The notes: a model not told the origin generated them from the sequence alone. A stretch of 64,000 nt of DNA from Parapusillimonas sp013416435 (GCF_052180245.1 NZ_CP197474.1:620001-684000); one strand, 5' to 3'; numbered from the stretch's first letter, positions 16,216-27,179 are shown. Program-made: numbers and translations.

Positions 16216-17478
16216 CTAGTCCGACGCCAGACCCGCATGCGCGAGCATGGCGCCCAACAGCACGTTGGCGCCGGCTTCCAGGTGTTCCGGCCTGGCGTCC
16301 TCGACCTCGTTGTGGCTGATGCCGTCCTTGCAGGGCACGAAGATCATGGCGGTCGGGCTGACGGTGGCCATATAGACCGCGTCGTGGCCGGCACCCGTCA
16401 CGATGGGCATGTGCGCATAGCCCCGTGCTTCAGCCTGAGTCCTTACCGCGTCGATCAGTTCCGGCGCAAAAGGCGTGGGGGGGAAATGCTGCACGTCTTG
16501 CAAATCGACGTCGACGGCATAGCCGCAGAGCTCGCCGTCGGACAGGGCCTTGCAGGCCCGGCGCAGCCGGGCGTCCATGTCGGCAAGGCGCTCGGCGTTC
16601 TCATGCCGCAGATCGACCGTGAACGACACGCGGCCGGGAATCACATTGCGCGAGGCCGGAAAGACATTGGCCACGCCGACCGTGCCGCGGCCTTGCGGCG
16701 CATGATCGAGCGCGATCCTGACTACCTCCTGCATGAGGTGCGTTGCGGCATAGAGCGCATCGCGGCGCAGGGGCATGGGTGTCGGGCCCGCATGCGCCTC
16801 CATGCCCGTCACAGTCACGTCGTACCAGCGCAGCCCCAGGGATCCCGTCACGACGCCGATGACCTTGTCCTCCGCTTCCAGGATGGGACCCTGCTCGATG
16901 TGCGCCTCGAAGTACTTGCCGATTTGATGCGATGGAACGGGGGCTTTGCCTGCATAGCCGATGTTCACGAGCTCGTCGCGCACCGCTTTGCCGTCCACGT
17001 CGACGGCGGAAAGCGCGGTTTCCAGCGGAAAGACCTTGCAGAAGGCGCCGGAGCCCATCATGACGGGCACGAAACGCGTGCCTTCTTCATTGGTCCAGAT
17101 GACGAGTTCCAGCGGCGCTTCGGTTTCCAGGCCTTTTTCATTGAGGGTGCGCATGACTTCCAGCCCGGCCATGACGCCGAAACAGCCGTCGAATTTTCCG
17201 CCGGTGGGCTGTGTGTCGATATGGCTGCCGGTGGCCACGGGCGCGAGCGACGGCTGGCGCCCGGGCCGGCGTCCGAAGATGTTTCCGATCTGGTCGACGG
17301 TGATGTCGAGGCCTGCATCCTTCATCCAGCCCACCACCAGGTCGCGCCCCTGTCCGTCCAGGGGAGACAGCGCAAGGCGGCAATTGCCGCCTTTGGCGGT
17401 CGCGCCGATCTCGGCCAGATCCATCAGCGATCGCCAGAGGCGGTCGCCGTTTATCGTCAGTTGGGAAATGTCGCTCAT
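16216..17478 (-). CDS. Zn-dependent M20 amidohydrolase (N-carbamoylase/allantoate amidohydrolase-like)
   Basis: A 420-residue enzyme of the hydantoinase/carbamoylase branch of peptidase family M20. Metal-site residues are visible: His86 in GSHIDTQ, Asp97 in GGKFDGCFG, Glu131/Glu132 in TNEEGTRF, and a His in AHIEQGPILE near residue 194. MEAHAGPTPM begins the dimerisation lid. Enzymes of this branch hydrolyse N-carbamoyl amino acids, beta-ureido acids or allantoate. In this operon it may remove an acyl or carbamoyl group from an amine or amino acid. It overlaps no neighbour: 36 nt separates it from the acetylpolyamine amidohydrolase gene. Confidence 0.88.
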   Translation of the reverse strand: MSDISQLTINGDRLWRSLMDLAEIGATAKGGNCRLALSPLDGQGRDLVVGWMKDAGLDITVDQIGNIFGRRPGRQPSLAPVATGSHIDTQPTGGKFDGCFGVMAGLEVMRTLNEKGLETEAPLELVIWTNEEGTRFVPVMMGSGAFCKVFPLETALSAVDVDGKAVRDELVNIGYAGKAPVPSHQIGKYFEAHIEQGPILEAEDKVIGVVTGSLGLRWYDVTVTGMEAHAGPTPMPLRRDALYAATHLMQEVVRIALDHAPQGRGTVGVANVFPASRNVIPGRVSFTVDLRHENAERLADMDARLRRACKALSDGELCGYAVDVDLQDVQHFPPTPFAPELIDAVRTQAEARGYAHMPIVTGAGHDAVYMATVSPTAMIFVPCKDGISHNEVEDARPEHLEAGANVLLGAMLAHAGLASD

Positions 17479-17514
17479 GCCGGACTCCTTTCGAATGTTG
17501 GCCTTTGACGGGAT

Positions 17515-18576
17515 CTAGGATTGAGTGGCCTTCAGGCCTCGGAGCAGCGAGTTCAGGGCTTGTCCGAGGATGTCCACCATATAGCCGCCCTCCTGGACGA
17601 CGACGGTGGGCAGGCCCAGTGCGCTGATGCGTTCGCCGATCTGCCGGTACGCGTCCAGATCCAGGTTGAGGACGCTGATGGGATCATCGCGGTAGGTATC
17701 GAAGCCCAGCGCCACGACCATCGCCTGAGGACGGAAGTCGCGCAGCGTGATCAGGACTTCGTCCAGCGCGCAGATGAAACCCGCCGAGGTGGTGCCGTGA
17801 GGCAATGGAACATTGACGTTATAGCCGTGGCCGCTGCCGTATCCGCGCTCATGGGCGTAGCCCGAGTAGAAGGGATAGTAGTCGGCCGGATCGGCATGCA
17901 GCGACACGGTCATGACGTCCGAACGCTGGTAGAAGATGTTTTGTGTGCCGTCTCCGTGATGGGCGTCGACGTCCAGGACCACTACCGACGAGAACGTTTC
18001 ACGCAGGCGCTGGGCTGCAATGGCGCTGTTGTTCAAATAGCAGAAACCGCCGGCCCGATCATAGTGGGCATGGTGCCCGGAAGGGCGGCACAGCGCGTAG
18101 GCGATGTCCTTGGTCGCGCTGACCCAATCCGCCGCTGCGATGGCGCAATGCGTGGAGCGCACGGCGGCCTGCCAGGTGTGCGGACCGATGGGGCAGGCCA
18201 GATCGCTGATGTAATAGCCGGCCTGGGCGATGATTGAATTAGAGGGGCACGGCGGGCGGCCCGCTAGTTCCAGGCGCCCGTTATGGTACGGAGACATATT
18301 GGGCAGGACCTCGGGGCCCGGTTCGAGTCCCGGCCGCTTCAAGGCCTGCCATCGGGAATAGGCGCTTTTCAGGAATTCGAGGTACTCCAGGCTGTGCACG
18401 GCAAGCATGGCGTGTCCATAGTCGGGCGGGGTCTCGCTTCTGATGCCTGCCTGGGCGAGCATGTCGTTCAAGATGCTCGCGCGCGCGGGCACGTCGGCGG
18501 GCGCGCAGATGCGCCCCGCCCGCATGAATTGTTGAGGCTGATGCAACAGCTGCTCTTCGGAGAAAAATGCTTTCAT
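17515..18576 (-). CDS. Acetylpolyamine amidohydrolase (histone-deacetylase fold)
   Basis: A 353-residue zinc deacetylase. The complete active site is visible: the His pair His168/His169 in PSGHHAHYD, zinc ligands Asp204 and His206 in LDVDAHHGDGT, the third ligand Asp293 in LGFDTYRDDP, and transition-state Tyr332 in EGGYM. Residue spacing matches bacterial acetylpolyamine amidohydrolase (341 aa, His158/159, Asp195, His197, Asp284, Tyr323) with a constant shift of 9-10. The reaction is hydrolysis of N-acetylputrescine, -cadaverine or -spermidine to the free amine. With the aldehyde dehydrogenase, gabT and gabD nearby it points to acylpolyamine catabolism. It is cytoplasmic; no signal peptide is seen. 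Confidence 0.92.
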   Translation of the reverse strand: MKAFFSEEQLLHQPQQFMRAGRICAPADVPARASILNDMLAQAGIRSETPPDYGHAMLAVHSLEYLEFLKSAYSRWQALKRPGLEPGPEVLPNMSPYHNGRLELAGRPPCPSNSIIAQAGYYISDLACPIGPHTWQAAVRSTHCAIAAADWVSATKDIAYALCRPSGHHAHYDRAGGFCYLNNSAIAAQRLRETFSSVVVLDVDAHHGDGTQNIFYQRSDVMTVSLHADPADYYPFYSGYAHERGYGSGHGYNVNVPLPHGTTSAGFICALDEVLITLRDFRPQAMVVALGFDTYRDDPISVLNLDLDAYRQIGERISALGLPTVVVQEGGYMVDILGQALNSLLRGLKATQS

Positions 18577-18589
18577 GTGAGTCCCGGGA

Positions 18590-18874
18590 TTACTTGATTT
18601 CGATCTCGACGAACACGAACTCGGTCTCCGACGGGTTGATGACGTTGTGCTCGACCCCCACCGGCCTGAAGTAGGAGACGCCCGCCGTCAGCTGGCTGGT
18701 GACCTCGCCGTCCGGTGTTTCGAGCAGCAGCGGGCCGTTGGTTTGCGGCACGACCACATAGTTCATTCCGTGGCGGTGCCAACCGGTTTCTCCGCCGGGC
18801 GGAAAACGCCATTCCGTTACCTTGACGGTATCGTTGTCTATCTGCACGGTGGGGATTGCTGCTGGGCGCGTCAT
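18590..18874 (-). CDS. Small cupin-domain protein
   Basis: A 94-residue single-domain cupin. The first motif is GGETGWHRHGMNYVVVP (two His plus downstream positions) and the second is GVEHNVINPSE with another His, so metal binding is plausible. The ATG at 18874 is chosen because AGGAG lies just upstream; a start at 18901 would add nine residues. The gene lies 13 nt before the deacetylase gene and 54 nt after the ABC ATPase gene, inside the operon. Such small cupins may act as isomerases or metabolite sensors. No specific function can be given. Confidence 0.8.
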   Translation of the reverse strand: MTRPAAIPTVQIDNDTVKVTEWRFPPGGETGWHRHGMNYVVVPQTNGPLLLETPDGEVTSQLTAGVSYFRPVGVEHNVINPSETEFVFVEIEIK

Positions 18875-18928
18875 GGTCTTGCTCCTGATGTTCAACTGCA
18901 ATACTGGTGTGTTCCGGGACCTGGAACG

Positions 18929-20560
<1,632 letters not shown>

Positions 20561-20570
20561 GTCGCGCTCC

Positions 20571-21413
20571 TTATTCGCCGCGTTTGCGCAGTTGCGGGTT
20601 CAGCGCGTCGCTGAGGCCTTCGCCGATCAGGTTGATGGCCAGCACCGTCAGCAGAATCGCCACGCCCGGCCAGACGCTCATCCACCAGGCTTCGCGGATC
20701 ATGGTGCGCGAAGCGCCGATCATGAAGCCCCAGCTCATCATGTTTCGATCGCCCAGGCCCAGGAAGGACAAGGCCGATTCGGTGAGAATGGCGGTGGCCA
20801 CCATGAATGAAGCCGATACGATGATGGGCGACATGGCGTTGGGAAGAATCTGGGACCAGACGATGCGGGAGGGCTTCTGGCCGATGACGATGGCGGCCAG
20901 CACGAACTCGCGCTGCTTGAGCGTCATGAATTCCGACCGGACCAGGCGCGCCGCCGGCGGCCAGGACACCGCGGTGATGGCGCCCATGATGGAGTAGAGG
21001 GACGGGCTCATGACGGCCACGATCACCACCGCCAGCGCAAGCTGAGGAATGGTCTGGAAGAACTCGGTGAATCGCATCAGGGCATCGTCGATGCGCCCGC
21101 CGCAATAGCCGGCCGCCGCACCGATCGCGATGCCGAAAGCCAGGGCAATGGCCGTGGACAGCAGGCCGACGATCAGGGAGACGCGGGCGCCCCACACCAG
21201 GCCGGCGGTGATGTCGCGGCCGAGCATGTCGGTGCCGAATGGATAGGCGGGATCGGTAAAGGGCGGGATCAGCGGCGCGTCGACCATCATCCACGGGGAT
21301 TCCTCGTAGATGTAGGGGGCGCCGACCGCCAGGGACGCCACCACCAGGATGATGCACAGGCCGAACACTGCGCCATAGTTGCGCGCATATCGTTTCGCGA
21401 ATTTCTTCATCAT
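20571..21413 (-). CDS. Dipeptide-type ABC transporter permease, DppC-like
   Basis: A 280-residue inner-membrane permease with about six hydrophobic helices. The N-terminal OppC-type segment is followed by the conserved FGTDMLGRDITAGLVWGARVSL and the EAA-loop region VLAAIVIGQKPSRIVWSQILPNAMSPIIV, where the ATPase docks. The start overlaps the stop of the DppB-like gene (ATGA), giving tight coupling. Together with that protein it forms the translocation pore for peptides or acylated amines bound by the receptor encoded upstream. Confidence 0.94.
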   Translation of the reverse strand: MMKKFAKRYARNYGAVFGLCIILVVASLAVGAPYIYEESPWMMVDAPLIPPFTDPAYPFGTDMLGRDITAGLVWGARVSLIVGLLSTAIALAFGIAIGAAAGYCGGRIDDALMRFTEFFQTIPQLALAVVIVAVMSPSLYSIMGAITAVSWPPAARLVRSEFMTLKQREFVLAAIVIGQKPSRIVWSQILPNAMSPIIVSASFMVATAILTESALSFLGLGDRNMMSWGFMIGASRTMIREAWWMSVWPGVAILLTVLAINLIGEGLSDALNPQLRKRGE

Positions 21414-22414
21414 GCGGCTCCCGGTTCGCCGCCCGCCGAAATGCGCGGATCGACGAGTCGATACGTGATGTCGGTCAGGAGGTTGAAAACGACGACCATG
21501 GTCGAGGTGACCAGGAAAATCCCCAGCAGCAGCTGGTAGTCGCGCTGCAGCAGCGCATCGAACATCAGCCGGCCGATGCCCGGCCAGGCGAACACCGTTT
21601 CGGTGAGCACCGCGCCGCCCGCCATCTGACCGAGCTGTATGCCCGCAAAGGTGATGACCGGCAGCAGCGCATTGCGCAATACGTGAATCCGGATGATGCT
21701 GCCCGGGGGCACGCCTTTGGCGCGCGCGGTCTTGACGAAGTCCATGCCGATCACTTCAAGCATGGAGGCGCGTGTGAGCCGCACATAGAAGGCCATGAAG
21801 AAGCAGCCCAGCGTGACGGTCGGAAGAACGAGATGCATGGCGATGTCTTGCGCGCGCGCCAGGCCGGTCAGCCTGGAACCGACCGATTCCATGCCGAAGG
21901 CGGGCAGCCATCCGAGCATGACGGAGAAAAGAAGAATGCCCATGAGCGAGAGCCAGAACAGCGGCGTGGCGTACAGGATCAGAGCGCCCGTCATGACGGT
22001 GCTGTCGAGCCAGCGGCGCTTGTTGCTGTAGCGGGCCTTGGCCGCCACGACGCCCAGCAGGACGCCCAGGATGACCGAGAACAGGAACGCGCAGATCATG
22101 AGCAGGAAGGTGGCCGGCAGCCGTTCCAGGATGAGGTCCAGCACGGGTACGTGGTTGCGGTAGGAAAAGCCGAAGTCGAGCTGGACGACGCCTTTGAGGT
22201 ACAGGAAAAGCTGGGTGAGGACGGGCTCGTCCAGACCGAAGGATTCGCGCAGCCTGGCGACATAGGTGGGATCGCTGGCGCCGGCTTGGCCGGCCAGCAC
22301 CGCCGCGGGGTCGCCGGGCGCAAGGCGGATGAGGAAGAAATTGACGATCACGACGCCCAGGATCACGAAGACCGCCTTGGCAAGCCGCGAGGCAAGGAAC
22401 AAAAGGAATTTCAT
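21410..22414 (-). CDS. Dipeptide-type ABC transporter permease, DppB-like
   Basis: A 334-residue permease with about six membrane helices. The N-terminal FFLIRLAPGDPAAVLAGQAGASDP matches DppB/OppB, and the ATPase-interaction loop reads VKTARAKGVPPGSIIRIHVLRNALLPVITFAGIQLG. It pairs with the DppC-like protein, whose start codon overlaps this stop. A gap of 117 nt with strong hairpins separates it from the receptor gene, a common arrangement that leaves receptor mRNA more abundant than permease mRNA. Confidence 0.94.
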   Translation of the reverse strand: MKFLLFLASRLAKAVFVILGVVIVNFFLIRLAPGDPAAVLAGQAGASDPTYVARLRESFGLDEPVLTQLFLYLKGVVQLDFGFSYRNHVPVLDLILERLPATFLLMICAFLFSVILGVLLGVVAAKARYSNKRRWLDSTVMTGALILYATPLFWLSLMGILLFSVMLGWLPAFGMESVGSRLTGLARAQDIAMHLVLPTVTLGCFFMAFYVRLTRASMLEVIGMDFVKTARAKGVPPGSIIRIHVLRNALLPVITFAGIQLGQMAGGAVLTETVFAWPGIGRLMFDALLQRDYQLLLGIFLVTSTMVVVFNLLTDITYRLVDPRISAGGEPGAA

Positions 22415-22443
22415 AGGCGAAGCACCGATATGTACACGAAAGG

Positions 22444-22523
22444 CCGGGGCCTTCGGGCTTTTAGCCTTGACCGCCCCGGTATTCTCGGCCGGCGGGGCGA
22501 GCGAGTGGCTGCGCCGCCGGCCG
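22444..22523 (-). promoter_or_regulatory. Intercistronic stem-loops between receptor and permease genes
   Basis: Two hairpins lie between the ABC receptor gene and the first permease gene. A perfect 10-bp stem pairs CGGCCGGCGG (22486-22495) with CCGCCGGCCG (22514-22523) around an 18-nt loop. A second stem pairs CCGGGGC (22444-22450) with GCCCCGG (22473-22479). Neither is followed by a U-run, so mRNA protection or partial termination is likelier than full termination. Confidence 0.6.
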
Positions 22524-22531
22524 GAAAAGGA

Positions 22532-24100
22532 TTACTTCTCTATGTACACATCATCGAACGATTCGTTCAGGCCGATGGCGGTCTTCACGAGGTTCTTGAC
22601 CTTGCTTCTTGAAAGCGTGGGGAATTCCATGTCGACCAGATAGCCCAGCGAAACGTCCTCGACCAGCTTCTTCTGGATCTGGGTGTAGAGTTCCTGGCGC
22701 TTTGCGGGATCGGTTTCCGAAGCGGCGGCGCTCCAGACTTTGTCGAGCTCCGGATTGTTATAGCCCTGGACGTTCGCGAAAGGCGAACCTTTCACGATGT
22801 TCGAGGCAATATGGAAACGCTCGACGCCCAGCGCCGGGTCGCCGTACTGGTAGGCGTATGTGGTGGTCAGGTCGAAGTCCCAGTTGCCCGTGCGGCTGGC
22901 CCAGCCGCCGGCGTCGGTGGCTTCGAGGTTCACCTTGAAGCCCAGCTGTTCCAGGCTCTGCTTGGTGTATTCATCCAGGCGTTCCCAGGTGGCGCCATAC
23001 GGGAAGCTGAGATGCCGGATGGTGTAGTCGCCCGGGTTGATGCCCGATTCCTTGATCAGCGCGCGCGCTTTCTTCATGTCGAAGTCCAGGGAAGGCATGT
23101 TCTTGTCGTAGAACATTTCCGTGGCGACGAAGGGGCCGGTGGAAATCTGGCCCAGGCCGAAGAAGATGTTGTTCACGATCAGCTTGCGGTTCATGGCGGC
23201 CATGACTGCCTGCCGCACCTTGACGTTGTCGAACGGCGGCTTGCGCTCGTTGAAGATCAGGTAGGCCTGGGGCGAGAACATTTCCCAGCCCTTGGTGGTG
23301 TAGTCCACGTTGGGCATGGAGCGCAGGCGCTTGATGTCGACGTTGTCGACGTCGCCGCCGCGCAGAACGTCGACTGTGCCTTGTTCGAAGGCGACGGCGC
23401 GCGAAGCGGAGTCGGGAATGACGTTGAAAATGAGCTCGTCGAGATAGGGCTTGCCTTCCTTCCAGTAATTTGGATTGCGTTCGAGCTTGATGTACTCGCC
23501 GCGTTTCCATTCCTTGAACATGAAGGGCCCGGTGCCGATGGGTTTCTGGTTGGCCGGGTTGGTGGCGTAATCGGCCCCCTCATAGACGTGCTTGGGCATC
23601 ATGGGGGCGAAGCCGGGCTCGAACATGATCATGAAGGCCGCGAAGGGGCTCTTGAGCTTGATCTGTACGGTCAGGTCGTCGACTTTCTTGACGGAGTCGA
23701 CATATTTGGCCAGGATGACGCGGGCGCGCCCGTGTGTCTTGGGCAGCATTTCAGCCAGCGAAAATACCACGTCGTCGGCGGTGAACGGCTTGCCGTCGTG
23801 CCACTTGACGCCGGAATTCAAGTGGAAGGTGTAGCTCAAACCATCGGGCGAGACCTCCCAGGACTTCGCCAGCCCGGGCTGGGGCTTGAGGTCGTGCGTA
23901 TAGGTCAGCAGGCTTTCGTAGATCTTGCCCGCAACGTATTGTGTGGGGGCCTGCTGGTTGAGCGCAGGAATCAGTATCGGAGGCTCGGGCTGAACAATCA
24001 TGCTGAGCGAGCCGCCCTTGGTCTGGGCGATTGCGCCATTCACCGCCAGGCTCATGGCCATGGCGCCCAAGCTTAGTTTGAACCATTTTTTAATTTTCAT
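22532..24100 (-). CDS. Peptide/amine ABC transporter substrate-binding protein (DppA family)
   Basis: A 522-residue periplasmic receptor of family SBP_bac_5. The ATG at 24100 follows AAGGGAGAC and begins a signal peptide with Lys-rich n-region MKIKKWFK, cleaved near AIAQ (residues 23-26). The mature protein has YESLLTYTHDLKPQPGLAKSW-type family text and VKWHDGKPFTADDVVFSL around residue 100. The start overlaps the stop of the M20 peptidase gene (ATGA). The ligand could be a peptide, an acylpolyamine or another cationic amide; operon context favours an acylated amine, but this is inference. Confidence 0.93.
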   Translation of the reverse strand: MKIKKWFKLSLGAMAMSLAVNGAIAQTKGGSLSMIVQPEPPILIPALNQQAPTQYVAGKIYESLLTYTHDLKPQPGLAKSWEVSPDGLSYTFHLNSGVKWHDGKPFTADDVVFSLAEMLPKTHGRARVILAKYVDSVKKVDDLTVQIKLKSPFAAFMIMFEPGFAPMMPKHVYEGADYATNPANQKPIGTGPFMFKEWKRGEYIKLERNPNYWKEGKPYLDELIFNVIPDSASRAVAFEQGTVDVLRGGDVDNVDIKRLRSMPNVDYTTKGWEMFSPQAYLIFNERKPPFDNVKVRQAVMAAMNRKLIVNNIFFGLGQISTGPFVATEMFYDKNMPSLDFDMKKARALIKESGINPGDYTIRHLSFPYGATWERLDEYTKQSLEQLGFKVNLEATDAGGWASRTGNWDFDLTTTYAYQYGDPALGVERFHIASNIVKGSPFANVQGYNNPELDKVWSAAASETDPAKRQELYTQIQKKLVEDVSLGYLVDMEFPTLSRSKVKNLVKTAIGLNESFDDVYIEK

Positions 24101-25461
24101 AGATGTCTCCCTTTGGAATCCAGCAGGTGGGTATGGATGGATAACGACAGCTTGTTGCGGTACTGCGGATAATCTTGCACGCCGCACCAGTCGACGATGA
24201 ACTGGGCCATGGCGGCGGCGACGCGTTTCATGCTGTCCAGCGACACGCATTCATCGATGCCATGGATGTCCTTGGCCAGCGGGCCGTAGCAGGTGACGGG
24301 GATGTCGGTCATGAGCCGGAAATGCCGGGCGTCGGTGCACGCCGTGCAGGCGATGCGCTCGGGCTCGGCGCCGGTGACCTTGGCATGCGCTTGGGCCAGC
24401 GTACGCATGGCGGGGGCTTCCAGGTCGAATTCGCAGCCCGGCGCGAACTGGCCTTCGAAGCGCAGGTTGAGGTTCAGCGAACTGTTCAGTCGGGCCACGG
24501 TCGCGCGCACGCGTTCGCTAACGATGCGCTTGGCTTCGTCGGGGCTCATGTCGGGAAAGAAGCTGATGCGCGTGCCCAGCGTGCAGGTGCATGGAACGGA
24601 AGAGTTCCATTCGCCGCCTTCTATCCTGCCCAGGTTGAAGTTGATGGGGTGTGGTTCGTCCTTGAACAGTGCCGGGCGGTTTTCCGGTGCGTTCCACTCG
24701 GCCTCGAGCTCTTTCAGGTCGGCCATGACGGCGATGCCCGCCTCGATGGGATTCACGCCTTTGCTCATGTAGGCCACGTGCGCGGGGCGTCCGGTCAGTT
24801 CGACGAACATCCAGAACACGCCTACCTGGGCCGACAGCATCGTTTCGCCGAAGGGTTCCGGAATGATGGCGGCGTCGAAGTCCTGAAGCTTGGCTTTGGC
24901 CAGGGCGTTCTTGAGCGCATGAATGGTGGCCAGGGAGCCATTTCCGCCGTCTTCCTCGTTCAGGACGGCGTTGAACCCTACGGTAGCGGCGGGTTGTAGC
25001 CCCAGGTTCTTGAGCGCCTTGAAGGCGGCCATGGAGCAGACGATGCCCGCTTTCATGTCGCCGCTGCCGCGGCCATAGAGCCAGCCGTCCTTGACGACAG
25101 GGCTGAAAGGCGGGTTGGACCACATTCTTTCGGGGCCGGTGGGGACCACGTCGAGGTGGCCGTTGAACAGCACGGAACGGCCGGTGGCCTGTTCGGGCAC
25201 GTGGCGGGCAAGAAGGTTGTAGCGGCCGTTGTCAGGAGAACAAGGGCAGGCGAACAGGGGAAGATCCTTCAGAAGCGCGTTGTCGAGCGTGATGCGCTCG
25301 GGCTCCAGCCCAAGTTCGCGCAATGCCTGTTCCATGAACACTGCCGCCGGTTCTTCCGCGCCCGACGGGCTTTCCGCCCTGACGAATGCCGAGAGCGTTT
25401 CGATCATATAGGGCTCGAGCGCGTCGATCGCCGCCGTGATCTGTCTGGTGTCCAGCTTCAA
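24097..25461 (-). CDS. M20 family metallohydrolase (ArgE/DapE/carboxypeptidase G2-like)
   Basis: A 454-residue di-zinc hydrolase and the first gene of the ten-gene minus-strand operon. Metal-binding motifs are FNGHLDVVPTG (His and first Asp), GRGSGDMKAG (bridging Asp) and NEEDGGNG (catalytic Glu and ligand). The C-terminal half has a further His in GIDECVSLDS context. Relatives deacylate N-acyl amino acids or cleave dipeptides. With the ABC transporter and acetylpolyamine amidohydrolase it suggests import of an N-acyl compound and stepwise deacylation. It is divergent from the MocR-type regulator gene across a 113-nt gap. Confidence 0.88.
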   Translation of the reverse strand: MKLDTRQITAAIDALEPYMIETLSAFVRAESPSGAEEPAAVFMEQALRELGLEPERITLDNALLKDLPLFACPCSPDNGRYNLLARHVPEQATGRSVLFNGHLDVVPTGPERMWSNPPFSPVVKDGWLYGRGSGDMKAGIVCSMAAFKALKNLGLQPAATVGFNAVLNEEDGGNGSLATIHALKNALAKAKLQDFDAAIIPEPFGETMLSAQVGVFWMFVELTGRPAHVAYMSKGVNPIEAGIAVMADLKELEAEWNAPENRPALFKDEPHPINFNLGRIEGGEWNSSVPCTCTLGTRISFFPDMSPDEAKRIVSERVRATVARLNSSLNLNLRFEGQFAPGCEFDLEAPAMRTLAQAHAKVTGAEPERIACTACTDARHFRLMTDIPVTCYGPLAKDIHGIDECVSLDSMKRVAAAMAQFIVDWCGVQDYPQYRNKLSLSIHTHLLDSKGRHL

Positions 25462-25486
25462 TGCTTGTCCCCTTGGAAAATTATTC

Positions 25487-25553
25487 TTTTAGGTATCGCA
25501 ATGCCGAGACACAAAGGTAGATGACATTTGGTACTCTATAAAGGTCCATTACC
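25487..25553. promoter_or_regulatory. Candidate MocR regulator binding region
   Basis: The divergent gap between the M20 gene and the regulator gene holds four GGT-containing boxes on the + strand: AGGTAT (25491), AGGTAG (25515), TGGTAC (25529) and AGGTCC (25542). The last forms GGT-N5-ACC. Repeated boxes like these are typical of MocR/GabR operators. A TATAAA at 25537-25542 may be a -10 element, but no good -35 is visible. Confidence 0.3.
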
Positions 25554-25574
25554 TGAATTCTTTACGGAGCCATT

Positions 25575-27125
25575 ATGCGTGAAGTGATTTTGTCAGAATA
25601 TTTGCTGCAAAACCTTGAGCGTAAAGGGGCCGTATCGCTTGCCCGGCAGTTATATGACACCTTGCGCCAATTGATACTGTCGGGCGACCTGCGCGCGGGT
25701 ACCAAACTACCCGCCAGCCGAGTGCTGTCGAAGGAAACAGGCCTGTCGCGCAATACCGTGCTGGGCGCATATGAGCAACTGCAGTCCGAGGGCTATGTCG
25801 TGTCCACGACCGGTAGCGGAACCTTTGTTTCCGACACGGTGCCCTCGCTGCCGGCGCGCGATCCGGCGCGATCGAACGCCACGGTGGTGGTGCCGCCGCA
25901 TCTTGCCTTGTCGCGGCGGGGCGCGGAACTGGTGCGCAACGCCCAGGCCTCCAGCGTGCAATGGGGCGCTTTCACGCCCGGCGTGCCCGACGTGTCGCTG
26001 TTCCCGCACGAAGTCTGGTCTCGCCTGATGAGGCGGCGCTGGCGCAAGCCCGAGCCCGGCCTGCTGACCTATTCGCATGGGCCGGGCTACCTGCCTTTGC
26101 GCACCGCGCTGGCCCAGCATCTGCGGCTGGCGCGATCCGTGGACTGCGAGCCCGACCAGGTCGTCGTGACCAATGGGATCCATCAGTCGCTGAGCCTGAT
26201 CGCCGGCCTGCTGGGCGATGGCAACGAAGTTGCATGGATCGAAAATCCCGCATACTGGGGAGCGCGCACCGTGTTGAAGGCAAACGGCATCCGGGTCCTG
26301 CCCATCGATGTCGACGACGAAGGCATGGCCCCCAGCGAGGAGCAGATGCAGACGCCGCCGCGCTTCATGTTCGTCACGCCTTCGCATCAGTATCCGCTGG
26401 GCACGGTCATGAGCCTGAGCCGGCGACGCATGTTGCTGGAATATGCGCATCGCAACAATATCTGGATCATCGAAGACGACTACGACAGCGAGTTTCGCTT
26501 CGATGGCCGCCCGATCGCATCGCTGCAGGGACTGGACAGCAATGATCGCGTCATCTACTTGGGTACGTTTTCGAAGACGCTGTTTCCGGGATTGCGGCTG
26601 GGGTTCATGGTATTGCCCAAAGTCTTGAGCGCGCATTTCGGCACGGGCTTGTCCGAGCTGTACCGGGAAGGCCGGCTGATCGACCAGGCCGTTCTGGCGG
26701 ACTTCATGAACGATGGGCACTATGCGGGGCACATCCGGCGGATGCGAACCCAGTACGCGCGCCGGCAGGTCCTGCTTCGCGATGCCATCCTGGAGCATTT
26801 CGGCGGCGATTGGCCGATATCCACGCACGAGGCGGGGCTGCATCTGGTCATGCATCTGCCCGAAGGCACGGATGATGTCGGCATCGTGCTTGCGGCGCGC
26901 TCGCTGGGCATTTCCATCAGGCCGCTGTCGCGCTACTATGCCGGCGGCGGCGGCCGGCGCGGCCTCATTTTCGGCTATGCCTGCGTGCCCGACCATGTCA
27001 TCGGACCCGCCTTCCAGACGCTCGTGACGGCCATCATGCCCGCCCTGGACCACGTCAGCCGGTCGCGGCAGCAACCCCGAAAATCGAGCAGCATGATCAA
27101 CGAAGGCGCCTGGAGCGGCGCGTGA
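25575..27125 (+). CDS. MocR/GabR-type regulator (GntR domain fused to aminotransferase fold)
   Basis: A 516-residue two-domain regulator. The N-terminal GntR winged helix (about 17-85) has LILSGDLRAGTKLPASRVLSKE and TVLGAYEQLQSEGYV. From about residue 125 it has a fold-type I aminotransferase domain with VTNGIHQSLSL, IIEDDYDSEF (Asp for PLP N1) and the PLP-binding Lys334 in TFSKTLFPGLRLGF. GabR of Bacillus subtilis, with this layout, senses GABA through PLP and activates gabTD. Here the gene sits between the acylpolyamine operon (divergent) and gabD-gabT (convergent), so control of both by GABA or a related amine is likely. Confidence 0.9.
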   Translation: MREVILSEYLLQNLERKGAVSLARQLYDTLRQLILSGDLRAGTKLPASRVLSKETGLSRNTVLGAYEQLQSEGYVVSTTGSGTFVSDTVPSLPARDPARSNATVVVPPHLALSRRGAELVRNAQASSVQWGAFTPGVPDVSLFPHEVWSRLMRRRWRKPEPGLLTYSHGPGYLPLRTALAQHLRLARSVDCEPDQVVVTNGIHQSLSLIAGLLGDGNEVAWIENPAYWGARTVLKANGIRVLPIDVDDEGMAPSEEQMQTPPRFMFVTPSHQYPLGTVMSLSRRRMLLEYAHRNNIWIIEDDYDSEFRFDGRPIASLQGLDSNDRVIYLGTFSKTLFPGLRLGFMVLPKVLSAHFGTGLSELYREGRLIDQAVLADFMNDGHYAGHIRRMRTQYARRQVLLRDAILEHFGGDWPISTHEAGLHLVMHLPEGTDDVGIVLAARSLGISIRPLSRYYAGGGGRRGLIFGYACVPDHVIGPAFQTLVTAIMPALDHVSRSRQQPRKSSSMINEGAWSGA

Positions 27126-27131
27126 TGGGCA

Positions 27132-27161
27132 GGGGCCGGACCCCGTACGGGGTCCGACCCC
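27132..27161. repeat. Palindromic repeat cluster 4 (one unit)
   Basis: One unit with arms GGGGCCGGACCCC and GGGGTCCGACCCC around GTAC, leaving one mismatch. It starts 6 nt after the MocR-type gene stop, in the gap converging with gabD, and is followed by a separate hairpin at 27180-27206. Confidence 0.88.
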
Positions 27162-27179
27162 CATGTGCCTGGGGCCTGG

